Assembly (NCBI RefSeq): GCF_017349075.1
Contig: NZ_JAFMOF010000005.1
Span: 496,001 to 560,000 of the forward strand
Reading direction: 5' to 3'
Length of the DNA stretch: 64,000 nucleotides
Origin: Streptomyces triculaminicus
Lineage (GTDB): Bacteria > Actinomycetota > Actinomycetes > Streptomycetales > Streptomycetaceae
The position numbers and the translations under genes are program-made. A model generated the notes under the pieces. The model was not told where the DNA came from. It made no database searches and saw nothing but the letters and a program-made list of their open reading frames with translations. This document shows, in pieces, positions 45,137 through 54,153 of the stretch (position 1 is its first letter; each line of letters starts with the position of its first letter).

Positions 45137-46336
45137 CTAGGCGGACATCGGGCGCTGGACCTTGATCGACTGGAGGAGTCCGACCGCTATCCAGGCCGCG
45201 AACATCGACGATCCTCCGTAGGAGACGAAGGGCAGCGGGAGGCCGGTGACGGGCATGATCCCGAGCGTCATGCCGATGTTCTCGAAGCTCTGGAAGGCGA
45301 ACCAGGCGATGATCCCGGCGGCCACGATGGTGCCGTAGAGCTCGGTGGTCTCGCGGGCGATGCGGCAGGCGCGCCACAGGACGACGCCCATCAGGAAGAT
45401 GATGGCGCCGGCGCCGACGAAGCCGAGTTCCTCGCCGGCCACGGTGAAGATGAAGTCGGTCTGCTGTTCGGGCACGAACTGGCCGGTGGTCTGGGAGCCG
45501 TGGAAGAGGCCGGAGCCCATGAGGCCGCCGGAGCCGATGGCGATGCGGGCCTGGTTGGTGTTGTAGCCGACGCCGGCGGGGTCGAGGGCGGGGTTGGCGA
45601 AGGCGGCGAAGCGGTTGATCTGGTACTCGTCGAGGACGCCGAGCTGCCAGACCAGGACGCAGCCGATGACGCCCGTTCCGATGAGGCCCGCGATCCAGCG
45701 GTTGGAGGCGCCGGAGGCCAGCAGCACGGCGAGCACGATGACCACCAGGACCATGACCGAGCCGAGGTCGGGCATCAGCAGGATGATCACGATGGGCAGG
45801 GCGGCGAGGCCGAGGGCCTCCATGACGGTGCGGTGGTCGGGCTGGCGCCGGTCGCCGGCGTCGACCTTGCCGGCCAGCAGCATGGCCATGCCCAGGATGA
45901 TGGTGATCTTCGTGAACTCGGAGGGCTGGATGGAGAAGCCGCCGCCGAGCTGGATCCAGGAGCGGGCGCCGTTGATGGTGGCGCCGAGCGGGGTGAGCAC
46001 GGCGAGGATGAAGAGCACGGAGATGCCGTAGAGGATCGGCACGGCGCCGCGCAGCGCCCGGTGGCCGACCCAGACCGCGCCGAGGGCCAGGGCGAGGCCG
46101 ATGCCGGTGTTGAGGATGTTGCGCAGCAGGAAGTAGTACGGGTCGCCCTGGTTGAGCTCGGTGCGGTTGCGGGTGGCGGAGTACACGAGCAGGGTGCCGA
46201 TGCCGGACAGGGCGAGGGCGGCGAGCAGCATGACCCAGTCCAGGCGGCGCAGGACGGAGTCGCGGGCGGTGAGGCGGGACCAGGTGCCGCGCTCGGGGGT
46301 GAAGCGGCGTACGGGGTAGCCGCCGGCGGTGCTCAC
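45137..46336 (-). CDS. rodA: RodA/FtsW-family peptidoglycan glycosyltransferase
   Basis: SEDS glycosyltransferase that polymerises lipid II with PBP2. The 399-residue product has about ten membrane helices and the family motifs INGARSWIQLGGGFSIQPSE, FVPEQQTDFIFTVAGEELGF and GLPLPFVSYGGSS. The GTG at 46336 overlaps the PBP2 TGA as GTGA, so the pair is translationally coupled. In Streptomyces, mre genes act mainly in spore-wall formation. Confidence 0.95.
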   Translation of the reverse strand: MSTAGGYPVRRFTPERGTWSRLTARDSVLRRLDWVMLLAALALSGIGTLLVYSATRNRTELNQGDPYYFLLRNILNTGIGLALALGAVWVGHRALRGAVPILYGISVLFILAVLTPLGATINGARSWIQLGGGFSIQPSEFTKITIILGMAMLLAGKVDAGDRRQPDHRTVMEALGLAALPIVIILLMPDLGSVMVLVVIVLAVLLASGASNRWIAGLIGTGVIGCVLVWQLGVLDEYQINRFAAFANPALDPAGVGYNTNQARIAIGSGGLMGSGLFHGSQTTGQFVPEQQTDFIFTVAGEELGFVGAGAIIFLMGVVLWRACRIARETTELYGTIVAAGIIAWFAFQSFENIGMTLGIMPVTGLPLPFVSYGGSSMFAAWIAVGLLQSIKVQRPMSA

Positions 46337-48552
46337 CGGTCGTCGTCCTCCTTCCGGGACGGGGACTGCTCCGGCGAGGCCGGGGCGTCCGAGGCCGGCG
46401 CGTCCGAGGGCGGGGCCGAGGAGCCGTCGGAGGCGGAGGCCGAGGGGGTGGGCGTGGGCGAGGCGATGGGCTGGGCCTCGATGGTGCCGTCCTTCTCGAT
46501 GGTGGGCAGCTTGCTCTCGGGGTGCGGGAGCAGGGCCCTCTTCGCGTCGATCTTGCCCTTGTCGTCGGCGCCGTAGAGGGCGTTGTAGATCTTGCGGACG
46601 GCGGGGCCGGAGGCGCCGGAGCCGGTGCCGCCCTGGGAGATCGTCATGATGATCGTGTAGTCGGCGGTGTAGGTGGCGATCCACGAGGTGGTCTGCTTGC
46701 CGTAGACCTCGGCGGTGCCGGTCTTGGCGTGCATGGGGATCTCCTTCTGCGGCCAGCCCTCGAACCGCCAGGCGGCGGTACCCCGGGTGGCGACGCCGGC
46801 GAGGGCGGCGTCGATCTGGTCCCGCGTCCTGGAGTCGAACGGCAGTTTGCCGTGGGAGGCGGGCTTGATCTCGTGGACGCTCCGGCCGTCGGGGCTGATC
46901 ACGGCCTTGCCGACGGTGGGGTTGTAGAGGGTGCCGCCGTTGCTGATGGCGGCGTAGATGGTGGCCATCTGGATGGGGGTGACGAGGGTGTCGCCCTGGC
47001 CGATGGAGTAGTTGACGGAGTCACCGGCGCGCATCCGCATGCCCGACTCGCAGTTCTCCTTGGCGATCTTCCCGGCGTAGCTGTCGTCCTTGCCGCCCTG
47101 CTTGCACCAGACGTCCTTGTTGGCCTCCCAGTACGACTTCTTCCACTGGCGGTCGGGGACGCGGCCGCGGACCTCGTTGGGCAGGTCGATGCCGGTCTCC
47201 TTGCCGAGACCGAACTGGTGGGCGGTCTTGTAGAACCAGTCGCCGGGGTGCTTGGGCTTGTTGCCGCCGTCCTTCTGCCACTGGCGGTAGGCCAGGTCGT
47301 AGAAGACGGTGTCGCAGGAGACCTCCAGCGCCCGCCCGAGGTTGATGGGCCCGTAGCCCTTGGACTCGAAGTTCTTGAAGACCTGTCCGCCGATGTTGTA
47401 CGCGCTGGAGCAGTTGTAGCTGCCGTTGAAGTCGTACCCGGCGTTGACCGCCGCCGTGGTGGAGATGACCTTGAAGATGGAGCCCGGGGCGGCCTGGCCC
47501 TGGATGGCGCGGTTGAGCAGCGGGTAGTCGGAGTCCTTGCCGGTGAGGTCCTGGTAGTCCTTGGCCGAGATGCCGCCCACCCAGGCGTTGGGGTCGTAGG
47601 TGGGGTTGGAGGCCATGGAGACGACGCGGCCGGTCTTGGACTCCAGCACCACGACGGCGCCGGAGTCGGCCTTGTAGGGGACGCCGGTGTTGCGGTCGAT
47701 CTCCTTGCGGGCGTCCTTCATCGCCTGGTCCAGCTCGCGTTCCGCTATGGCCTGCACCCGGGCGTCGATGCTGGTGACGATGTTGGCACCGGGGACGGCC
47801 TTGTCGCTCTTGGCCTTGCCGATGACGCGGCCGAGGTTGTCGACCTCGTAGCGGGTGACGCCGGCCTTGCCGCGCAGCTCGGTGTCGTACTGCCGCTCGA
47901 GCCCCGAGCGGCCGATCTGGTCGGAGCGCAGCAGCGGGGAGCGGCCGTTCTTGGCCTTGGCGATCTCCTCGTCGGTGACGGGCGAGAGATAGCCGAGGAC
48001 CTGGGCGGTGTTGGAGCCGCCCGGGCCGGCGTAGCGGCGTACGGCCGTGGGCTCGGCCGTGATGCCGGGGAAGTCCTCCTGGCGCTCGCGGATCTGCAGC
48101 GCCTGCTGGGTGGTGGCCTCGTCGGTGATGGGGATGGGCTGGTAGGGCGAGCCGGCCCAGCAGGGCTTGGGGGTCCTGGCGTCGCACAGCCGGACCTTGG
48201 CGGCGACCTCCTCCGGCTTGAGGCCCAGGACGCCGGCCAGGCGGGCCAGGACGGCCCGGCCCTTGTCCTTCATCTTCATCAGGTCGGTGCGGCTGGCGGA
48301 GACCACCAGGCGGGTCTCGTTGTCGGCGAGCGGCACGCCGCGGGCGTCGAGGATCGAGCCGCGGGTGGCGGGGGCGACGACCTGCTGGATGTGGTTGTCG
48401 GCGGCTTCGGCGGTGTACTGGTCGCCGTTGCGGATCTGCAGGTACCACAGCCGCCCGCCGAGGGTGAGCAGCAGCGAGAAGACGAGGATCTGGATGACGA
48501 CCAGCCGGATGGTGATGCGCGAGGTCCGCCCGGTCTCCGGGAGGTTGCTCAC
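46333..48552 (-). CDS. mrdA: Penicillin-binding protein 2 (class B transpeptidase)
   Basis: Peptidoglycan transpeptidase, partner of RodA. The 739-residue product has an N-terminal anchor (VVIQILVFSLLLTLGGRLWY), the PBP dimer domain (ATRGSILDARGVPLADN) and the transpeptidase domain with SIFK (Ser358), SCD (second motif, EVSCDTVFYDL) and KTGTA at about 610-614. A long Pro/Ser/Ala-rich tail ends KEDDDR. GTG 48552 overlaps the mreD stop (GTGA), as does its own stop with rodA. Confidence 0.95.
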   Translation of the reverse strand: MSNLPETGRTSRITIRLVVIQILVFSLLLTLGGRLWYLQIRNGDQYTAEAADNHIQQVVAPATRGSILDARGVPLADNETRLVVSASRTDLMKMKDKGRAVLARLAGVLGLKPEEVAAKVRLCDARTPKPCWAGSPYQPIPITDEATTQQALQIRERQEDFPGITAEPTAVRRYAGPGGSNTAQVLGYLSPVTDEEIAKAKNGRSPLLRSDQIGRSGLERQYDTELRGKAGVTRYEVDNLGRVIGKAKSDKAVPGANIVTSIDARVQAIAERELDQAMKDARKEIDRNTGVPYKADSGAVVVLESKTGRVVSMASNPTYDPNAWVGGISAKDYQDLTGKDSDYPLLNRAIQGQAAPGSIFKVISTTAAVNAGYDFNGSYNCSSAYNIGGQVFKNFESKGYGPINLGRALEVSCDTVFYDLAYRQWQKDGGNKPKHPGDWFYKTAHQFGLGKETGIDLPNEVRGRVPDRQWKKSYWEANKDVWCKQGGKDDSYAGKIAKENCESGMRMRAGDSVNYSIGQGDTLVTPIQMATIYAAISNGGTLYNPTVGKAVISPDGRSVHEIKPASHGKLPFDSRTRDQIDAALAGVATRGTAAWRFEGWPQKEIPMHAKTGTAEVYGKQTTSWIATYTADYTIIMTISQGGTGSGASGPAVRKIYNALYGADDKGKIDAKRALLPHPESKLPTIEKDGTIEAQPIASPTPTPSASASDGSSAPPSDAPASDAPASPEQSPSRKEDDDR

Positions 48553-49253
48553 AGCCGCTTGACCCCCTTGATCCGCTTCGCGGGCCTGGGCATCAGGCCG
48601 GTGCGCTGGGCGCCCATCCGGCTCGTCCGGACGCCCAGGCGGCTTCTGCGCTTCGGGCGGCTCATCCGGCCCATCCGGAAGCCGCCGGACCCGCGCTTGT
48701 ACGCGCCGTCGCCGCCGGCCGCGACGGCCGTGCCGTCACCGGTGAGCGGGTCGGCGACCGTGCGCCGGGCGATCGCCATGATCAGCGGCACCGTGAAGGG
48801 CGCCAGCAACAGGTCGTACAGCGCCGCGGTGGACACCAGCCCGGTCAGGCCCACATGGCGGGCCGCGGTGTCGCCGGCGAGGGAGCCGACGCCCGCGTAC
48901 AGCAGCGTGGAGGCTACGGCCGCGCCGACGACCGCCAGCATGGGCACCGTGGCCGAGCGCAGCTGGCCGTTGTCCGGACGGGCCAGGCCCACCAGATAGC
49001 CGATCAGGCACAGCACGAGGGCGTAGCGCCCGGTGGCGTGGTCGGCGGGCGGGGCGATGTCGGCCAGCAGGCCCGCACCGAAGCCGATGAGGGCGCCGGC
49101 GGTATGGCCGTAGACCAGGCCGAGGCCGACGACGACGAGCAGCAGCAGGTCGGGGACGGCGCCGGGGAGGTGGAGGCGGGCGAAGACGCTCACCTGCACC
49201 ACGAGGGCCACCATCACGAGTACGGCCGAGAGCAGGATCCGGTTCAGGCGCAT
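48549..49253 (-). CDS. mreD: Rod shape-determining protein MreD
   Basis: Small integral membrane component of the Mre complex. The 234-residue product has five to six membrane helices (ILLSAVLVMVALVVQVSVFA, GALIGFGAGLLADIAPPADH, YALVLCLIGYLVGLAR), with the typical AD.APP motif. The C-terminal 50 residues are strongly basic (PKRRSRLGVRTSRMG, then RPAKRIKGVKRL), longer than in E. coli. It ends in a GTGA overlap with mrdA and starts 3 bases after mreC ends. Confidence 0.92.
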   Translation of the reverse strand: MRLNRILLSAVLVMVALVVQVSVFARLHLPGAVPDLLLLVVVGLGLVYGHTAGALIGFGAGLLADIAPPADHATGRYALVLCLIGYLVGLARPDNGQLRSATVPMLAVVGAAVASTLLYAGVGSLAGDTAARHVGLTGLVSTAALYDLLLAPFTVPLIMAIARRTVADPLTGDGTAVAAGGDGAYKRGSGGFRMGRMSRPKRRSRLGVRTSRMGAQRTGLMPRPAKRIKGVKRL

Positions 49254-49256
49254 CGG

Positions 49257-50189
49257 TCAGTCCTGGGGTTTGGCGCTCGGGGAGGGGGTGACGGTGACGG
49301 TCACGGTGGGGGTGGGCTTGGGAGCCTCGGGTTTGGGCGGCAGGACGGTGTCGCGCGGGTCCTCGCGCGGCGCCTCGACGACGACGCCGACGAGGTCGAG
49401 CTTGCTGAAGCCGACGAAGGGGCGGACCTGCAGGGTGCGGGTCAGGCCGCCGCCGGCGGGCTCGACGCGGGTGACCTCGCCGACGGGAACGCCGGCGACG
49501 AAGGGCTTGTCCTTGCTGGAGCCGAAGGTGACCAGGCGGTCGCCCTCATGGACGACGGCCTTGCCGTTGAGGAGTTCGACGCGCAGCAGCCGGTCGCCCT
49601 GACCGCCGGCGAAGCCGATCTCGCCGGTCTTCTCCATGCGGGTGCCGACGGTGAACTTGGGGTCGCTGGCGAGCAGGACGGTGGCGGTGGAGGGGCCGAC
49701 CGTGGTGACGCGTCCGACGAGGCCGTCGCCGTTGAGCACGGTCATGTCGCGCTTGATGCCGTCGTTGGCGCCGACGTCGATGGTGACGGTCCATGAGAAG
49801 CCCTGCGCGGCTCCTATGGCGATGACCTGGGCGCCCTTGATGCCGTACTGGCCCCGGCCCGCCGTCTTGAGCATGGCGTCCAGCTCGCGCAGCCGGCCGC
49901 GGTTGCGGTCGCTGCTGCCCAGCCGTTGCTTGAGGGCGGTGTTCTCGCGCTCGAGCTCGGAGATCCGGCTGCTGCGGTCGCCCGAGTCCCGTACGGCCGC
50001 GATGGCGTCGCCGAACGGGTCGACGGCGTCGGCGACGCCCTCCTCCACCGGGCCGAAGACGGAGGCGGCCGCGTGCCGGGCGCCGTCGAGCGGGGACTGT
50101 TCACCGCCACGGATGTCGACCGTGATCAGCGCGAAGGCGATCGCGATCAGCAGCACCAGCAGCAGCCGGCTCTCTCGTGTGTCCCTCAC
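49257..50189 (-). CDS. mreC: Rod shape-determining protein MreC
   Basis: Periplasmic-type scaffold that links MreB/MreD to wall enzymes. The 310-residue product has an N-terminal anchor (LLLVLLIAIAFALITVDIRG), a coiled coil (ISELERENTALKQRLG) and two beta-barrel domains (TVTIDVGANDGIKRDMTVLN, RVTTVGPSTATVLLASDP), with a Pro/Thr-rich tail. ATG 50189 is the start. It follows mreB with a 125-base gap. Confidence 0.95.
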   Translation of the reverse strand: MRDTRESRLLLVLLIAIAFALITVDIRGGEQSPLDGARHAAASVFGPVEEGVADAVDPFGDAIAAVRDSGDRSSRISELERENTALKQRLGSSDRNRGRLRELDAMLKTAGRGQYGIKGAQVIAIGAAQGFSWTVTIDVGANDGIKRDMTVLNGDGLVGRVTTVGPSTATVLLASDPKFTVGTRMEKTGEIGFAGGQGDRLLRVELLNGKAVVHEGDRLVTFGSSKDKPFVAGVPVGEVTRVEPAGGGLTRTLQVRPFVGFSKLDLVGVVVEAPREDPRDTVLPPKPEAPKPTPTVTVTVTPSPSAKPQD

Positions 50190-50314
50190 GTGCGGCGGCG
50201 GGCCCTTCTCGTGGGACCGCCCGGCTGCGGGACCGGGCGGTCATCGGAAGCGTTCTGCCTGTATATCAGGTTGTTCCGGCGCCATCGGCGCGCCGGGAGC
50301 CGGGGGCGTGCGCC

Positions 50315-51346
50315 CTACCGGCGGGGCTGGGCGTCCAGCACCTGCTGGAGGGCCTCGAACTCCTCCACGCACTTGCCGGACCCCAGGGCGACGGAGTCCA
50401 GCGGGTCCTCGGCGATGTGGATCGGCATGCCGGTCTCGCGGCGCAGCCGCTCGTCGAGGCCGCGCAGAAGAGCGCCGCCGCCGGTGAGAACGATCCCGCG
50501 GTCCATCACGTCACCGGAGAGCTCCGGCGGGCACTTGTCGAGGGTGGTCTTGACCGCGTCCACGATGGAGTTGACGGGCTCCTCGATGGCCTTGCGGACC
50601 TCGGCGGCCGAGATGACGACGGTCTTGGGCAGGCCGCTGACGAGGTCACGACCGCGGATCTCGGTGTGCTCGTCCTGCTCGAGGTCGTAGGCCGAACCGA
50701 TGGTGATCTTGATTTGTTCGGCGGTGCGCTCGCCCAGCAGGAGGGAGTACTCCTTCTTGATGTGCTGGATGATCGCGTTGTCGAGCTCGTCGCCGGCGAC
50801 CCGGATGGACTGCGCGGTGACGATGCCGCCGAGGGAGATCACGGCGACCTCGGTGGTGCCGCCGCCGATGTCGACGACCATGTTGCCGGTCGCCTCGTGG
50901 ACGGGCAGGCCCGAGCCGATGGCCGCGGCCATGGGCTCCTCGATGATGTGCACCTGCCGGGCGCCGGCCTGGGTGGAGGCCTCGATCACCGCACGCCGCT
51001 CGACCCCTGTGATACCGGAGGGCACGCAGACGACGACGCGCGGACGGGCCATCCAGCGGCGCTTGTGGATTTTGAGGATGAAGTAGCGGAGCATCCGCTC
51101 GGTGATCTCGAAGTCGGCGATGACGCCGTCCTTGAGGGGGCGTACCGCGACGATGTTGCCGGGGGTCCGGCCGATCATCTTCTTGGCTTCCGCCCCGACC
51201 GCGAGGATGCCGCCGGTGTTGGTATTGATCGCGACGACTGACGGCTCGTTGAGGACGATCCCGCGGCCTCTGACGTACACCAGCGTGTTGGCGGTCCCGA
51301 GGTCGACAGCCATGTCACGGCCGATGAACGACATGTTGTTCCCCAT
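50315..51346 (-). CDS. mreB: Rod shape-determining protein MreB
   Basis: Actin-like filament protein that in Streptomyces supports spore-wall integrity. The 343-residue product has the nucleotide motifs DLGTANTLVYV (phosphate 1), VVDIGGGTTEVAVIS (phosphate 2) and GIVLTGGGALLRGLDE (adenosine). The ATG at 51346 gives MGNNMSFIGRD; the second ATG at 51334 is better placed after GGGGAAC and may also be used. It heads the mre-PBP2-RodA operon. Confidence 0.97.
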   Translation of the reverse strand: MGNNMSFIGRDMAVDLGTANTLVYVRGRGIVLNEPSVVAINTNTGGILAVGAEAKKMIGRTPGNIVAVRPLKDGVIADFEITERMLRYFILKIHKRRWMARPRVVVCVPSGITGVERRAVIEASTQAGARQVHIIEEPMAAAIGSGLPVHEATGNMVVDIGGGTTEVAVISLGGIVTAQSIRVAGDELDNAIIQHIKKEYSLLLGERTAEQIKITIGSAYDLEQDEHTEIRGRDLVSGLPKTVVISAAEVRKAIEEPVNSIVDAVKTTLDKCPPELSGDVMDRGIVLTGGGALLRGLDERLRRETGMPIHIAEDPLDSVALGSGKCVEEFEALQQVLDAQPRR

Positions 51347-51560
51347 GAGGATACGTCTGGCCTTCCCAGTTTGAGCGAATGCTTACTCGAGGTCGGCAGG
51401 TGTGGTGCGCTGCGGGGCGCGGAGCTTCATCGTAGTCTCGCCCACTCGAACGTGGCGCGAGGGTTCCTCCGCCATTGTCGGCGGAACACGAGCCGCCCCC
51501 AGTAATGGTGACGTCGTGTCGGAGTGAGAGGTTCCCTCCTTCGGTGCGGCATATGCCAGA

Positions 51561-51587
51561 GGGCGACCGAAAAGAAATCGGTCGCCC
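51561..51587 (-). terminator. ndk terminator
   Basis: A 10-bp stem GGGCGACCGA/TCGGTCGCCC with 7-base AT-rich loop lies 33 bases after the ndk stop. It separates ndk from the upstream region of mreB (51347-51560), which contains no gene and must hold its promoter, though I see no clear consensus there. Confidence 0.75.
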
Positions 51588-51619
51588 CTGATCAGAATAG
51601 ATGTTCCCCTGGTCCGCTA

Positions 51620-52033
51620 TCAGGCAAGGCCGGGAAAGAAAATCTTGATTTCCCGCTGTGCGGACTCCTCGGAGTCCGAGGCGTGGATGAGGTTCTCGCG
51701 CGTGATGGTGCCGAAGTCACCACGGATGGAGCCGGGAGCGGCCGAGATGGGGTCGGTCGGACCCGCCAGCGCCCGGACGCCCTCGATGACGCGCTCGCCC
51801 TCGACGACCAGGGCCACGACCGGGCCGGAGGACATGAAGCCCATCAGCGGCTCGTAGAACTCACGGCCGACGTGCTCGGCGTAGTGCTGCTCCAGCGTGG
51901 CGCGGTCCAGGGTGCGCAGCTCCAGCGCGCCGATCGTCCAGCCGGCCTTCCGCTCGATGCGGCCGATGATCTCGCCGATCAACCCACGGCGGATCGCGTC
52001 AGGCTTGAGAAGGACGAGGGTGCGCTGGCTCAT
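51620..52033 (-). CDS. ndk: Nucleoside diphosphate kinase
   Basis: Phosphotransfer between nucleoside triphosphates and diphosphates. The 137-residue product carries the active-site His117 in NLIHASDS and the family start MSQRTLVLLKPDAIRRGLIG. ATG 52033 is the start. It lies 80 bases downstream of the DUF4233 gene in the conserved folC-DUF4233-ndk order. Confidence 0.98.
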   Translation of the reverse strand: MSQRTLVLLKPDAIRRGLIGEIIGRIERKAGWTIGALELRTLDRATLEQHYAEHVGREFYEPLMGFMSSGPVVALVVEGERVIEGVRALAGPTDPISAAPGSIRGDFGTITRENLIHASDSEESAQREIKIFFPGLA

Positions 52034-52113
52034 ACGTACGGCTCCTTGCGGGCAGGCAATCGGATGCGGTGGGGCGAAGGGTACAGGGACGCCCTCGCCC
52101 ACCCACAACCGGA

Positions 52114-52461
52114 CTACGCGGCGTCCGCCGCAGCGGCCGCCGCGAAGCGTGCCTTCGCCTCGTCGACCTTGCGGCCGAAGTGGACCGAGGCCCACCACAG
52201 GCCGGCGAAGACCGCGCCGAGGATGAACATCGTCGGGACGACCAGGCCGCTGGCGATCAGCCCGATCTGCAGCGCCCAGCCCAGCTGGACGCCGCCCGGC
52301 CGGGTGAGCATCCCGCACAGCAGCACGCTCAGCACCATCGCGGTGCCGCTGACGGCCCAGACCGTGCCCGTGGACAGGTCCGAGGTCTGCATCGCCACCA
52401 GGCCGGCGAAGCCGATGACGAAGAATTCACCGATCAGAGTGCTCGCGCACAGCGTCCGCAT
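52114..52461 (-). CDS. DUF4233 membrane protein
   Basis: A 115-residue protein with four membrane helices (GEFFVIGFAGLVAMQ, VWAVSGTAMVLSVLLCGMLT, LGWALQIGLIASGLVVPTMF, ILGAVFAGLWWASVHFGRK). It matches DUF4233, an actinobacterial family nearly always found directly after folC. The start is 1 base after the folC stop, so coupled translation is likely. Function is unknown. Confidence 0.9.
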   Translation of the reverse strand: MRTLCASTLIGEFFVIGFAGLVAMQTSDLSTGTVWAVSGTAMVLSVLLCGMLTRPGGVQLGWALQIGLIASGLVVPTMFILGAVFAGLWWASVHFGRKVDEAKARFAAAAAADAA

Positions 52462-52462
52462 G

Positions 52463-54010
52463 TCAGCCCCTTCCGAGCAGCAGCCGGGCCTCGCCGACCG
52501 TGATCACCGAACCGGTCACCAGGACGCCGGCGCCGGAGTACTCGCTCTCCTCCTCCGCGAGGGTGATCGCGGCCTCGAGGGCGTCGTCCAGGCGCGGCTC
52601 GACCTGCACGCGCTCGGAGCCGAAGACCTCGACGGCCAGCGCCGCCAGCTCGTCGACGTCCATGGCGCGCGGGGTGGAGTTCCGGGTGACGACGACCTCG
52701 GCGAAGATCGGCTCGAAGGCCTCCAGCAGGCCGCGCACGTCCTTGTCGGCGCTGGTGCCGACGACGCCGATGAGGCGGCTGAAGCCGAAGGCCTCGGTGA
52801 TGCCGTCGGCGGTGACGGCGGCGCCCGCCGGGTTGTGCGCGGCGTCCAGGACGACCGTGGGGCTGCGGCGCACGACCTCGAGCCGGCCCGGCGAGGTGAC
52901 GGAGGCGAAGGCGCGGCGGACGGTGTCGATGTCGAGCGTGCGGGCGTGCTGCGAGCCGATGCCGAAGAACGCCTCGACGGCGGCGAGCGCGACGGCGGCG
53001 TTGTGCGCCTGGTGGGCGCCGTAGAGGGGGAGGAAGAGCTCCTCGTAGTCGCCGCCGAGGCCGCGCAGGGTCAGCAGCTGGCCGCCGACGGCGACCTCGC
53101 GGGCGGTGACGCCGAACTCCATGCCCTCGCGGGCGACCGTGGCGTCGACGTCGACGGAGTGCTTGAGCAGCACCTGGGCCGCGTCCACCGGCTGCTGGGC
53201 GAGCACGACGGTGGCGCCGGACTTGATGATCCCGGCCTTCTCGCGGGCGATGTCGCCGGGGGTGGAGCCGAGCCGGTCGGTGTGGTCGAGCGAGATGGGG
53301 GTGACGACGGCGACGGAGCCGTCGATGACGTTGGTGGCGTCCCAGGTGCCGCCCATGCCGACCTCGACGACGGCGACGTCGACGGGGGCGTCGGCGAAGG
53401 CCGCGTAGGCCATGCCCGTGAGGACCTCGAAGAAGGAGAGGCGGTGCTCCTCGCGCTCGTCGACCATCCGGACGTACGGCTCGATGTCGCGGTAGGTCTC
53501 GATGAAGCGCTCGGCGGCGATCGGAGCGCCGTCCAGGCTGATGCGCTCGGTGACGGACTGGACGTGGGGGCTGGTGTAGCGGCCGGTGCGCAGGTCGAAG
53601 GCGGCCAGGAGGGCCTCGATCATGCGGGCGGTGCTGGTCTTGCCGTTGGTGCCGGTGATGTGGATCGAGGGGTACGCGCGCTGCGGCTGGCCCAGGATGT
53701 CCATCAGGGCTTCCACGCGGACCAGCGAGGGGTCCAGCTTGGTCTCGCCCCAGCGGCCCGCGAGCTCGGTCTCCACCTCGCGCAGCGCCCGGTCCACCTC
53801 GGGGTCCTCCGGGCGGGCGGGTACGCCGTCGCCCTGCGGGGGGCCGCCCTGGGTGCGCAGGGTGCGGCTTCCGGCCTCGATCACGGCCAGGTCGGGGTCG
53901 CGGTCGGTCTCGGCTTCGACGATGTCCTCGAACCGGTCGGCCGGACCGGTTTCGCCGGATTCGCCGGGTTCGATATCGCCGTTGTCGTCGTTCAGGGGGC
54001 GCTCGCTCAC
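52463..54010 (-). CDS. folC: Folylpolyglutamate/dihydrofolate synthase
   Basis: Adds glutamate to folates and may join dihydropteroate to glutamate. The 515-residue product has the ATP loop ITGTNGKTSTAR (GTNGKTS at 120-126), the Mur-ligase core (VVEVGMGGTWDATNVID, THNPAG-type VVLDAAHNPAGA) and an acidic N-terminal extension of about 65 residues (DIEPGESGETGPADRFEDIV) seen in Streptomyces. GTG 54010 is the start. In many Streptomyces valS follows upstream directly; here a 6-kb plus-strand cluster intervenes. Confidence 0.95.
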   Translation of the reverse strand: MSERPLNDDNGDIEPGESGETGPADRFEDIVEAETDRDPDLAVIEAGSRTLRTQGGPPQGDGVPARPEDPEVDRALREVETELAGRWGETKLDPSLVRVEALMDILGQPQRAYPSIHITGTNGKTSTARMIEALLAAFDLRTGRYTSPHVQSVTERISLDGAPIAAERFIETYRDIEPYVRMVDEREEHRLSFFEVLTGMAYAAFADAPVDVAVVEVGMGGTWDATNVIDGSVAVVTPISLDHTDRLGSTPGDIAREKAGIIKSGATVVLAQQPVDAAQVLLKHSVDVDATVAREGMEFGVTAREVAVGGQLLTLRGLGGDYEELFLPLYGAHQAHNAAVALAAVEAFFGIGSQHARTLDIDTVRRAFASVTSPGRLEVVRRSPTVVLDAAHNPAGAAVTADGITEAFGFSRLIGVVGTSADKDVRGLLEAFEPIFAEVVVTRNSTPRAMDVDELAALAVEVFGSERVQVEPRLDDALEAAITLAEEESEYSGAGVLVTGSVITVGEARLLLGRG

Positions 54011-54153
54011 GGCGCCCAGTCTACGGACCGGGGGCGCGCGGAGGGCCGGGGCACCCGCCGGAGCATCGGGAGCGCTCGCATCCGCTTTGGCATACGGTTT
54101 TTCCGAAAGATCCGTTGAGTGTGTTTCCGACGGGCGTTCGGCAGGTGAGAGTC

